The notes under the pieces were generated by a model that saw only the letters and a list, made by a program, of their open reading frames with translations, had not been told where the DNA came from and searched no databases. Positions 25,281 to 38,400 of a stretch of DNA of 64,000 nt are shown piece by piece (within the stretch, counting starts at the first letter, position 1; each line of letters starts with the position of its first letter). The DNA comes from Cardiocondyla obscurior. Its lineage: Eukaryota; Arthropoda; Insecta; Hymenoptera; Formicidae. Where the stretch lies: contig NC_091864.1 in assembly GCF_019399895.1 (NCBI RefSeq), positions 12,440,001 through 12,504,000 of the forward strand. Direction: 5' to 3'. The position numbers and the translations under genes are program-made.

Positions 25281-25820
25281 GGATTTACATTATGTATAAC
25301 TGCATCCCCTGGATTTTCCTCTTCATTCTTTTTCATTAAATTTAACGGCTGATGTAAGAACTACTCATTAAAAATAGAACAGAATCATCCGTTATCTCAC
25401 ATAGCTACGCTGGAAATAATGTGCTTCAAGATATCTTATCTCACAGTCTCAATTCTGCTTAAGAAACCACGAAAGAAATTTGTCTATTATGAAATTTTGC
25501 ATATTCGACGATAATTTATTGTCTCGCAGTGCGTTTCTCGAATACATTACTCAAAACATGCCCTCGGCATTCGCATAAATTAAACACGTGGACAGCGTGT
25601 TTGTACCGCGGCGAATTCCACGACGAAATCGTTGAGTCGATACCGTACTAGTTCTACAGCAGAAGTTTCTCGCGACAACGGAGCTACCCGAAGTGTCGGA
25701 ATTCTGGGAGATCGGCGCCCGCGGAGGTGTCGAAATCACGAGACGGAGAGGCGTGGGTCCACTCGCAGTCAGTGACGCGAGAGCGGCGACGATGACGACG
25801 ACAATGACGTCAATGGCGAA

Positions 25821-26484
25821 TCAGACCTGCCCGCCTACGTCGGCCTGGTACCGCAGAGTTAGGTACTCGGCCGCCTCCGTCATGCGGGCGATACTGCTGT
25901 GAAGACCGCGCAGGTGACGTTTGAAGTTCTCGGCGGCGATGCTCGCCAGGTCGACTACGCATTCCTCGCCTTCTAGGCCGCTGTCGATCTCGATACCGTT
26001 CTCAGAGTCTGAATCGGAGGTCCAGGCGATGGAGGACGCGCTCTGGACGCTCTGTACGCTCTGCATGGACGTCGTGCTAGGGCAACGCACGTGGCCAAGC
26101 CTGCCGTTGGTCACGGCTGCCGAGTGATGATGGGTCAGATCGGCGGACGGGCTGCCGACCGGGTGGCTCTTGTTCGCCATCGTCTGGTCGTCCGCCATGG
26201 TCGTAGGCTCCTGCGACCACAGCAGCTCGATCTTCATCTGGTTGATAATATTGTACAGGCGGTACAGGTCGGTGTTGGCCAGGGTGTCCTTTACCGTACT
26301 GCCGCGCTTGCCCTTCATGGAGATCGTGTCGCCTCCGTCACCCACGGACAGGTCCAGCAAGCGGCTGGGCACCAGGATGGTGTCCTCCATCTCGCTCACG
26401 GTGCGCACGAACTTCTCCATGCTGTTCAAGATACTGGCGTTGCTAAACTCCGGCTCATCGTGTCGGGCGATCCTCCGCAGACTC
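25821..26484 (-). CDS. main coding exon of the Spot14/MID1IP1-like gene
   Basis: This single 664-bp exon carries the whole recognisable family domain. Its acceptor is a T-rich tract ending gcag just above 26484, and the stop is TGA at 25821-25823. The reading frame is already open at the acceptor (SLRRIARHDEPEF), with no obvious initiator before the conserved block except an internal Met in NSMEKF, so an upstream coding exon is needed or translation starts internally. Confidence 0.9.
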
Positions 26485-29400
26485 CTGCAAAAAAATTCGT
26501 CGTTATTTTAATGAGCCACGCGCTTCGAGACCGCAGTCTTCTATTATTAATTACGTTGAACGTGTAGGTAATAATTGGTGAGTCGAGTGTTAAAAAAACA
26601 TTATAGCTAATTAAAATGTTAATTTGGGATTTTGTCAAGACATGTTTATCTAAAAGCAAGTAAATATTATTTCTCACTTGCGTGTTTACAGGAAATAAAA
26701 TTTAATTCGTTAAAAAAAATTTAATTACCAACAGAATTATGTCAACAAAGTTATTAATCTACTATCGAGCTGTAACCTGTTTTTTTTTTCTTTAAATACA
26801 ATTTTAGCACAGCTTAATTTCATAAAGTCGTTATTTCGCAATCTTCAACGCGAAATTAATTATAATTTTCGATATCGACGATCAAAGATTATTTCTTCGC
26901 GATGTCGCCGTATTTCCTTATTAACGGTACTGGCATTAAAATTCTCGTTAAAATCAACCGTACGTAAAAGTAGCCTGCGCATCTTTGCTCGATGACGGAA
27001 GATTCAACGAGTCAAAACACCACGCCGAAAGCTTATTTAAACAGCGTCTTGCTTCAGCGTTTTGCTGCGAAAAAGAAGGATTTCTCAAGCCGATTTGTAT
27101 GCGTGCGCTTGACAATGGCGTAATAAACGAATATGATGCAACGCCATCGAGCAAGTAGCGTTGCACGAGCGTGATACATGAGGAGGAATATCCGGTGATG
27201 CCCTCGTATGTTATGAAATTGCAATTCGATTTCGTCTCGAAAAATCTAATACCTCACCGATGACCAATGACTGAAAATTTATATTAAAAAAAAAAAGTGT
27301 GCGCAATTTTATAATGGTCCACAAATACATACATATGTATAATGTAACGATACCTTCAGCAGTCTAAACTTTATAAATTACCAATTTTATTAATAATAAA
27401 GTATCTTTTTCAATTCCATCGACTGAGGATGTGCGAAAGTGTTCAAATAAAATTATTGGCACCGTAAACACGATCTCGTTATATCATCGGAAAGAAAAGA
27501 AACAAAAAAAAAAGTGAACTAAAATAAGAATAGATAAAAATTTTTTGTCGTTAATTATCCCGATCTTCATTAATTTAATGAACTGCGACAAAGCTTATCT
27601 TAATGGCCGACGGTCATTATGCACAAACCGAAGATCGCTGACATTCGCAATAAAATTCAACTGCTCGCTTACGCATGAATATTCAGCCTCTAGGCCGAAT
27701 TCATGAAATTGCTTTGTTATGTTAATCGTTGATACTTGCATAGCAAGTACGCGAGTAAAATTCAAATGTAATACAAATGCATTGACCGGACCGAAGTTCG
27801 GAAAAGTGCGCATTGCGCATAGGTTGTACGATATCCTATTAAGCAAGATTCGCTATTTTAATTTAATTTTTCCGCAAAAAAAAAAAAAAAAAAAATTAAG
27901 GAAACCCAAACTGATTGATTAAATTTAAATCGATTTACTTTCGTATAAAGTTGTTGGGTTCGAATTTAAAAATCGCGTAATGCAGCTTCGTCCGGCATAA
28001 AGTGTCTTATCAGAGCAAAGTCCGGCGTAGATACGCGCACAACCCTTTAAAGGGACAAAGAGCTCGCCGGAGAATATAATGACTCTATTGAATCATTCTA
28101 GTGTTACATCGATCCTCGACTGATTAAGGACAAGCGAAATTAAGCGAGGTGTCTCAGGTGTCGGGTTAAAAATAGTCGCTGTGCAGCGTTCCACTTATAT
28201 GCTACAGGTTCACTCTGCGTTCTACTTGCGCGGACCCGGTCCAGCGTGCAGCCGAAAATCAACTATCAAAGGAGGGAAAGAGAGCAGGAAGAAGCATTCC
28301 TTATTTATCGAGCACTTTATCGCTCCTTTTATCGAAACTGGAACCTGAGACTTCCACGAATTGCGCTGTAATACTAATAAATTCTTTTTCTTTTTTTTTT
28401 CCATTTTATTACTTCGCTATTATCGTTTATTTTATCTTTCGAAATTCTTTAGCTTTTCAACTTTCACAGTTGATAATATGATAATGACGCGAGATAAATA
28501 TATTACTGTTATACGATAACAGCAAGGGGGGCGAGTGAAAAATACAAATGATAATTTTTGTAAACAGGTAAATTACCGAAATCTTGTTTCCTACAACTGT
28601 ACACGTTATCAATTGCTTAATACATCACGCAACATACATCACGTGTTCAGTGAATAATGAGAGTGACATCTCGACGTATTTTCTCTTTAATTTATTATTC
28701 GTAAAACTATATATTACGCCAAACTCAACAATAGATATATACATAAATAAATGTAATTCGAAAGAGAGAGAAAGAAAGAAAAAATGGTTACAGAATTTAG
28801 TAAAATCGACAAATTAATTTTTTTTTTAATTTTTTAACCGAATCACTTTCTAAATTCTTTTGCAAAGTGCACGGAGCTGCGTTCGAATAGTTTCCTCATC
28901 GGGGAGACGAGCGAGATGACCGAAATGGAGATCATGTCACCGCGAGCCAATACTTTTCAACAAAAGGCTTCGTAACTAGGTTGTTCCGATACGAGAACCA
29001 CCTGTATGTAGAGCCTCGTTCCGAGCCGCGCGAAGAAGAAACCCGTGCCACTTTTTCGTCGAGATATCCTACTCGAGGTACCGTTTCGCGTGTCTCTCTT
29101 TTTTCTTCATGACGGCGCCTCGTTTAGGGAAACGTGGAATGTGCTCGAAGTGAGCCACCGCCCGGGGGCGTCGAACACGCTAAATTCCACAGCTTAAATC
29201 GCGAATCGGCTCGAAAACACAAAGAGAGGTACGGACACTACCCATAAATTCTCACCGGGAAGGCCCACGTAGATTGCGAAAGATTAACACGTTTTCGGAT
29301 TTCTAAGCAAGCATCCTCGCGCGCTTCTTACACCGAAAGAAAAGAAAAATAGTTGCCTTTGAGCCAAACTATAATTTTATAATACTTCTAATAAAAATAT

Positions 29401-32400
29401 CGACCGACTCGATTTATAATTGTCACCGAGGAGTCAGTCGCATTTCTCGTTAGAGATATTATAAAAGTCCTGCTCCCGGTCCAAAGGCGACCGTAAACGA
29501 CTTTGCTTTCGATGTGCCCGCCGGCGCGGAATTACGGTATACTTTTTCCCGCCGACGAGTCGCAAAAGTCGTCAATCAAAGTCGAAAGAGATGTGCGGAA
29601 TGGGCTCGACGGTTTTTGATTTCGGGGAGAAGGCCCCCGTCGCGAAACGGGCTACGTACCGTTTGGAATACATCCTGCAACGATATCCTTTCGTGGTCCA
29701 CGATCGAGTTGGACGGAAACGGTCGCGATCGCGATTATCTACTTCACAGACGAGGCTGCCGAGACCGACAGAGAGACCGAACTTCGCGGACGTCCGTTTA
29801 AGAAGGAAAAAACCGGGAGCTGATGAATATTCGCGGCTCGCGTATTTGCTATGCAAAGCTCTCTCTGCACGATGACCCCGTGACGCCGAGCGCGTATTAT
29901 ATGATAATGGTGGGACCGACCGGCCAGCCCCCCCGCAATTATTCCAGCATTTACCCCTGGCCGCCTTCCACGATCATCACCTTTGACCGCCGGTTATCGA
30001 AAGTCGCGCAAAACCGATCCAGCACCCTGCTGCGCGTTTCGTTTCTTTTTTTATGCCTCATTCGGAAACGTTGACGTCAATCGACATAAAGATGCTAGAC
30101 TGAATAAGTAATTAATTGCCGTCATCAACCGGTTTTTGTTCTTTGAAAAGAAAAAAAAGAAGAAAAAAAGAATTAAATAAAAAGAGTAGATAAATTAAAT
30201 AAACTATACGCTTGACAGGTGATTTATTTGATATACGCCGGAAATGCGAGTGATACGAAACGAGGTGAAGTGAAAACTACCCGCGGTTACGTCGCGAGAC
30301 GTGACGTCAAGGGCACACATCGAGATTCCCGGTAATACGCAATGTGTGCGAAGCACGTCGTCGGTCTTCTCAGAAAGCGTATAATTATTTGCGATTTAAT
30401 GAGCTCGCCGATGACGCCGCGGGAAAAAAAAAAAAGAATTCCCGTGGATTCACCGTGGACTTCGGATCGAGCAAGATCAACATCGGGCTCCCTCGCCGAA
30501 GAGCAAACATCTCACAGCCGCGAGATTGTTCGCGGGTATCTCGCGTATATGTTCAATACCGTGTCTCTAAATCGCGAGGCTGACGAAGTGCAATCCGGGT
30601 GTTTGCTTAATTTTATGCGAGAAGGAGCTATTAAAGCCGGCGTTCTTTTTCACGACGCGGGATTTCTCGGAAATTATTTCGAAAAATTATTTCAGAGAGT
30701 GTTCGATCCGGAGAGAGAGAGATGGGAAAGAAAGGAACGCGAATTAAACGAAGCGTTTGTTAACGCGGATATTAGCGCGCTCATAAATGTCTAATAAAAG
30801 CCAAAGGTCCTCAAAAGTGGGCCGCAATGTCGGTTTTCACACGTGGCCGAAATAAGTGGGATTCGCAAGCACTTCATTTGCAAATCGCCGTCCACTTTCT
30901 GCGCACTAGCCACCGGTGGGACTTTCTAAGACGATTGATACACGTAACGCTCTACCTCATCATCCGGCACTCTCTCGTTGTCTTGCTCTCTCCAATATTC
31001 CATAAAGGAAACGCACCTTTACATCACGATCAAAGAGTGCCGTGGAAAAAAAAAAGGAACGATATTCTTCTCGGTGAAACGCGCCGTCTAAAGACCGATG
31101 GAAATTCGAAATATATTCAATTTTCCTTCGTCATCGCGTTTGTTTCGGCGAAATTTATTAAGATTTACTCATTTTTTTTTATTCGTCACAAATAATTGAT
31201 GTATAAACGTAGATATTATCCATAATTTTTATCGCTCGAACGTGTGTAATTGCGACGCTTTTTTAAGATTGTAATAAAAATTGTAAGACGACACGTGCAG
31301 GTCGCACGTGTTACATATAAAATCACGTATAATTATGCCAAAAAATAAAAAAAAAAAGATGTGCCGCGGTTAAATCACGTAACAACCCGGACAGGACCGT
31401 GACCAATTGTCATCTTATCAAACATCTGTCAATGCCGGTGATAAAACGTGCGCCAATACTTCGTGCAAGAATGTATCAATAGAACGAAATTTTATAAACA
31501 CGAAATATCGAATCTGCAGGGCATTCGTAGATAATGTTCCTAAACCGTGCTACTTCAATTAAAAAATTTAAATTAAAAGCTTGAAATATTTCTAATAATA
31601 TTTTTTTTAAAAAGTATAATTTTCTCCAAAAAAAAAAAAAGAAAAAAAAAATTAATATTTTATTTTATTTTATTTTTATCATCGATATTAAATTGATATT
31701 TGTATAGAAAGCTTTTAAAGTGTAAAAATATTTCAAATTATTTTACTATTTATTTAAGCGCGAGCGGGATTTGCGAAATCGACTTGGAATTAATAAAACG
31801 CACGCGTTTGAGGCGCGCATTCCACTGAAAAATCATAATTTTGCTGACGTAACAAGAGCCGACATAACTTCCGCCAGTTCGCGCGATTCACACCGTTACT
31901 ATCGGAAAATTACGCGATTCGCAATCGCCGCTATCTACCGGAAACTTATAACAGCGCACGGTTAAAGTATGGAAAGATTGTCGGACCGCTTTCGCCGATT
32001 GTGAGATTTTCCGCCACGCGCGTTTCCATCCAGGAATTAAATTTGATTTTATCGTCAACGCCCACAATCGGCACTCGAAGAGGCAAATTAAAGTTGATAT
32101 CATGTAATTAAACATCACGATGTTCGAGTTTTCGACGAATTTATTAAGTGATTTATTACGTCATATATATATTATAAGTTTAAGCCGCGTAGTTTATTTT
32201 TCAAAAAAAAAAAAAAAAAATGTATTTTAAATACACGAGATATATGTATTTAAGAAAAATAAATTTAAAAAAATCTTTTTTAATGCAAAAGATATTAAAG
32301 CAATTCTCGCGTAAAAATATTTTTCAAATAATCAAAATTATAAACTTATTGTAAGTAATCAGAGTTAATAAGACATTTGTAGAATATTGTATCGCATAGA

Positions 32401-35400
32401 TACACATACTGATATTAATTTTCCGTTATTAATATTTACATCTAACTTTGCTTATCAATTTATGTATGACGTATATTGTAATATGTGCATAAATGTCGGG
32501 CAGGATATAAGCTATTACAAATTTAAATCGCATGAGATTTAAACATTTAATTAAGTATCACGTGCCAATATTCAAAACCATATTAACAAAATTAAATAAA
32601 TTAATTGAAAATTAAATTTATAGACGTAAGCACATACGTTTAAACTTTTTTTATAATAATTTAAAAGAAACACACACTTAAAGAATTTGTAGAGCTATAA
32701 GTTTAAGTTTATAATTTATCGAATTTATGTGCTTGTAAATCGCCAGCAGATGTAATTTCAAAAAGAATTATGCAGAAGTAATACATCGTCGAAGTAAGAC
32801 AGGTGTAAATTTATTAGAAGAGAAACGTGCGATAAAAAATGAAGCGCCGCACGAGGAAACCATATAGATTCGCGCGTAGAATGAGTTAAAAGGCCGTGTG
32901 TACAACATGACGTGGTTTGAATAAGTAAATATCGAAGCATTGTGCATGATCGGTGCACGTGTACTTAGGAAAAAAAGACTCGAATGAACACAGTCAATTT
33001 CTTCTTGCATAAAGACGCCTCTTTAGATGCAAAAATCCAACTTGATTACAATGTAAAAGAGATTTAAAAAAAATTAATCTTTGTCTTAAACGCAATGCGT
33101 ATGTAGAAATAACTCATCTTAATATAATGTAATACCATTTATCGTTCAAACACAAATACAAGATTGCCACTGTCGCAATTCGATGCGGGAGACGTGATGC
33201 TTCGATCAAGAAAAGAACCGAATTCTGATGCAACATCGCTGTTAAGAAAAGCAGCAAACTTTTGGCTCGCACAAACAATTTTGAAAAGAGAATAAATTCG
33301 TTAAAACTGATATGTGTTCTAGTGATATATGAATTCATTTCGTTTAGAACAAAATCCTTTCAGGTAATAGGTCTAAAAATAGCCAGTTTTCGAGTTATGA
33401 ATGATCTAAGGTTAGAAATATCGAATTTCTTAGCATGTGTCAGTTTTGACCAATTTTACTGTACTTCCTTTGCATTTTGTTTTGCGCCGAGCCGAAAAAG
33501 AGCTCGCACAATACAAATATAAAAGAAAATACAGTTAAATTGGTTCTTTGTTCTTTGTCCTTTGTTTTCGAATATTCAAAATATTCGTCCCATGCAGATT
33601 TAAATCCCCAGACATTACTCATTTATTTATTTTATTTATTCATGTTTCTTTTATGTTCAAAAAAAAAGAATAGAAAAAATAAATAAAAAAAAAGGTTTTT
33701 GCTTTAATAAATTTCAACAATAAAGCATGAATAAATTAAATTAAAGGTAATTTAAATGTACATTCAGATATTAATTATATTCAGTTTTTTAGAACAATTA
33801 CGGAAAAGCATAAATATTCGACGTAATATTCAGCGTGATATTCGACATAATATTCAGTGTATAAATTCTTTTGTAACGCGCTAACCTGCGCGAGTATGGG
33901 GATAGACGAACAAAGGTCGGCAGGACGGTCGGCCTATTGTTTCGCACAATTTTGACGGGATCATCGCATTCCTCAACCGAATGTCACGCAGCAGGTACCG
34001 CGCAGGTAGCGGAAGTCTGTGCACGTCGAAAAATAAATAACGGAAAATGCACGCTGAAAAGTAATAGCAAATGCGCAAAATAATAGAAATTAAGACGAGA
34101 ACCAACCGGCATCGCGGAGAAGCGATAGTAATCGGGTGACAATTAGATCCCCTTCTTAAATAAGCACCGTCGACTATCAAGCTCACGCGAGCAGTTGCAT
34201 AAAAGAACATTCAAGAAGGATTCAAGAGTCATCCCGATGACAAAGATCCCACGTGAGTTTTTTTTTTTTTCGTGACGAATGCGTTTAGCTTGAAACGATG
34301 CACGACACCGGACTGATGGCAAGAAAGGAGAAATCGAGCATGCGATACACGAGCATGTGACGGATTACGACGCGGTGATTGTCGAGCTGACCGGATGGGA
34401 TAAAAAAAACAGGATTTTCCAACCGGCTGCGAGGGTCATTTTCGTATTCTGCATTGATAGTTGCAAAGTCGTGGAAAAAAGAAAGAAAAAAGAAAAAAAA
34501 AAGGAAAAACCTTTACGCGTCAACAGATCGGAAAACCTGAGACCATAATTCACCGTTTTTTCGCGGTTTCCCAATCTGAATATATTTTAAAACGCGTGCA
34601 AAATTATCTCATTCGCCTATCGAATTCGAGTCGCCGGCTTCCTTGAATTTTCTACGAAAGACAGAAAGTTATTTCTCTCAAAGAAACTTAAGAGCATAAA
34701 TAAAAGAGATCCCTATATCGTTATCGAGATCAAAGTTACTCAGAAACATTACTGTCCGCGCTCAAGTGCAGTCGAATTAAAAAAATCGCAGCCCCGGAAA
34801 TTTCTTCCTTTACACGCGCTTGCATGCGCGATACGGGGAGAGGGTTAAAAAAAAGAAAAGAAAATTGTATAATCTAGTCGCATAATTACATGCCTCGCTG
34901 GCAAACATTCCAAACAAACTATCACTTTGTGCTTGTGTCAGGTCGGCGAACTGTCTCGTCGGGATAACCTTCTGGTGCTCATAAAATATCAAGCATTTAA
35001 AAGCAATTAGTCACAGCCGTAACTTTTATGATCGATTGCATGCAGCATCCACGTGACGAGCACGCATCACTCGAGCGACTTCGCGAGGTACTCGATTGTG
35101 CGCATTAATGACGATATCTGTCGTGCTATCGATCAATTAATCAAGCGCGGCACGTGGCGGTGTTTGGAAAGACTCCCGTGAACGTTGCCCAGGATTTTGC
35201 AAATGCGATAAGACACAATTTATACTTTTTCTCTTTTTTTCTTTCTCTATTAAAAAAAAATTTTTTTTTATCTTTTTCATGTCCTGCATTCCGAGAAAAT
35301 ATTATAATTCTAATACAATAATTAAAACTCGATCGAAAATATTTTTAAAGCGTCTAAAGCCGTTGCATAAAAACTTTTCGCAATCTGATGTATGCAAATT

Positions 35401-38400
35401 TTGTTATCGCGCGATTAAAAAAAAAAAAAAAAGAAAGAAAGAAAGAAAAAAAGAATCACTTTCTTGACACGTGTTCGATTAGGTAAGAAGACCTTTGGGT
35501 TCCTCCTGATAAGATTAACATTACAAAAACGGAAATCGAATGTCTATTTCTGAATAAGTGTCTCGATAAATATTTAGAATGCGTTTACAAACAATTTTGA
35601 GGAACGAAAAATATTTATGGAAAAAAATTATGGAAGCTTACGGACTCTTGCGCGCGGTCTACGCATAAATGAAAACGTAAGAGTAAAAATGTAGTGACAT
35701 TGAAATTTGAATTGACTCCTTATGAATATTCCCTCGAGTGATTTCTACATTTAAATGTGCTAGCAATATACGTAAGAAGCTTTATCTACTTGTTTGAATA
35801 ATTTAGCAAGTATAAAGTTCCGTAAATAAAACGGGCTTCTTTCAATTTTAACATAACTTTCGTTTTCGTTCATGTTCGATATCTTTTCACAACGTAGCTA
35901 CGAGGAAAACGAAAATACGCTTACTTTACGTTACGAATAAAGTAAAACTAATATACGAAAAAGTGAAATAAAAACAGCCGCGAAAAGCGTTCCTATCTCG
36001 GCATCACAATTTCTCGATAAATTCACAGTCACACGTAATATTTTTTTACAATTTTATGTGGAATCTCTGTTAGTAATTTACACTTTTCTGCGATTTCTAA
36101 GCGAAGGAATGCAAATACGATTGCACGTTGAGCTTTAATTCTGCAACGAAACGTAAATGAAATTTACATTATAAGAAGACGCTTTTTGCGCACTTCTGCA
36201 AAAGTACTAGTTTGCCTTCCACTTTTCGAAACGTTTACTTTTTACGTTCTTCCGAGCGATTGAATCTTACCAGTAAATATAATCGCAAACGGACAGATAT
36301 GAGGGGGGACCTGATCTTTGAACGCAGAAATACTTGAATGCGATTTTATGACAAACTTTTAATCCCATGCAAATGTAAAGAAATTAATTTGCACCTTTTT
36401 TGCGATCCTTTATCAAAAACATTCCTTTCTTTATTTCTCGTCGAAGAATTGCTTTTTTCTTTTTTTTTTAAATCGTTATTTACGCGCTTACAATCTTATA
36501 AAAATGTGATAGCCAGAAAAAGACAAAAATTGGACTTTAACCATAATAAAACACGCCAAAAGCGTAAAAATCGTGCGCAAGGCATTCGACAAAAGTGCCT
36601 CTCTACGTTTGCGTTGCGTAACGGGCGTAATTGCGCGAGCGAATTGCCTAGAAGTGATTTTGCAGCGTAACAAATGCTGCTTGAAAGGGAGAATCTCTCT
36701 TATGTCCGTTGTGTTACGGCACTACATCGTTATTTCAATAAAAAGAATCAGAGAATCTGTTAAAGAATCGAGTGACAAGTTTATAAGAAATAACGAGCAA
36801 AATAATTCTTATATTCGTATAAAATAGATAGCATTTAAACTTATTTCTTTCTTTTTTTTTTCGACAATTTCTCGTAATTGCGATTCAGAATTTATCGCAA
36901 GTTCTTTCGAAATAAGAGAGCTCGTAATTTTAATTATATAACTAAAGAAAAAAAAAGGGAAGCGATGTAATCACGGCCACAAATTATTCTTATCAACTTC
37001 ATATACGTTACAAAATTTGATAAGAAATTTGTTTCTAATAATATTATTAATAATACAAAATTTATATTTTGATTAATACCTTGCGCGAATCAGTGATTTA
37101 TTAAAATTTCTTCAAGCTAATCAATATTAAAGGAAATTTAATGATTAAGGAGTAATGAAACTTTTATCATTCGATTGAAATTACATCGGCTAACTAGCGT
37201 AGGCGTTGCAGCAAGTGCACGATAACGACACAACGAAGGCCGGTTACGACATCGGCATTTCAAGTTCGCCGAAACACACGGCTGACCTTTTCCGACTGAA
37301 CAATGCAGCCGCCTCGAAGAAATGCGAGACTCAATATGCCTACAAGAATTTGCATTTTTTCGCTAACGAAATAGCGCGATAATTAGACGTTAAAGATGCC
37401 AATACATGTTAAAAGATTAAATACGTTTTTTTTTCTAATTTAGATAAGCAATGTAATTATTTTGTTAATCCACGATTTCTAGATTTAAATGATTAGAAAA
37501 TGATAATCCATGTAAGTTACTGAACGAGTTGGATTCCAGCTATATTAATAGCAAACGAGCATACATATCGCTTTGAAGGTGCGTTCATAAACGTTAAAAT
37601 ACCGATCAGACGGTCGCAAAAACAGAATAAAAACAATCGTAGAATCCCAGACTAGTGTTGCTCACGTTAACAAAAGATATGATTCATTTATTCGTGTATC
37701 AATTTCCATAAAGAAGTGGCTGTTTTATTCACGTGATTACTATGTAACACCCAAGTGGATTACAATAATGATAATTGTTATCGCATTATCGTTGCACATC
37801 CCGGCCACGGCATGGCCACGTGCAAACGTGATCGGGAGAGGGGGAGGGGAAGGAACTTTGTCCAGACTTGTGGCAATTGTGTTATTAATAACCGATTACG
37901 GTTAACGGTCAATATATTTTCCAAAGTCATTTAGACAGAAAAGAAAAAAAAATAGTAATAAAAAAAAATTAAATAAAAACAATAATTTAAATTAATGATA
38001 AAAAAAAAAGAATTTATCAATCAATCAAGAAAAAAAAAAAGGAAATTAAAAATAGACGAAATCACGTGCGGCCAAGGCACGTTTGGTTTCGCTATCACAT
38101 GAGGATTTCGCAGTGGCGGCCAATGGTGTCACGGGTAAAGTCGCAGCTAATACCGGACTTTCTACAGACGATGACCAAGACCGAAAGGCGGGGACGTGCT
38201 TCGCGTAAAATTGCGCCGGTGATTCTTTCCAAATTTATTCCTGCGAGCGCTACTTTACGATTACTATTTCGCGCCTCGGCGCGCACGTGACGGCTTCTCT
38301 CGCTCATTTCTAGGTTTAATTTTTTTTTTCCTTTTTTTTTTTTTTCATTTTTTTAATTGGCAATTACGTTCTTTAGAAAACAGTTTTGTCCGGTCTTCAA

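Larger units (their letters stand above)
21413..25820. other. intergenic, no gene recognised
   Basis: AT-rich spacer between two minus-strand genes. It holds the TLC gene's 5' flank, the hairpin element at 22069-22199 and microsatellites. Its right end, from about 25480, becomes GC-richer where the 3' UTR of the Spot14-like gene would lie. A 120-codon frame at 22799-23161 is AT-rich and unlike any family I know. Confidence 0.45.

Noticed and set aside
25693..26567. Plus-strand frames over the Spot14-like exon
   Set aside because: They are antisense shadows of the real minus-strand coding exon.
29514..30074. Overlapping frames on both strands in a GC-rich island
   Set aside because: Several frames are open at once from composition; none has family features or splice context.
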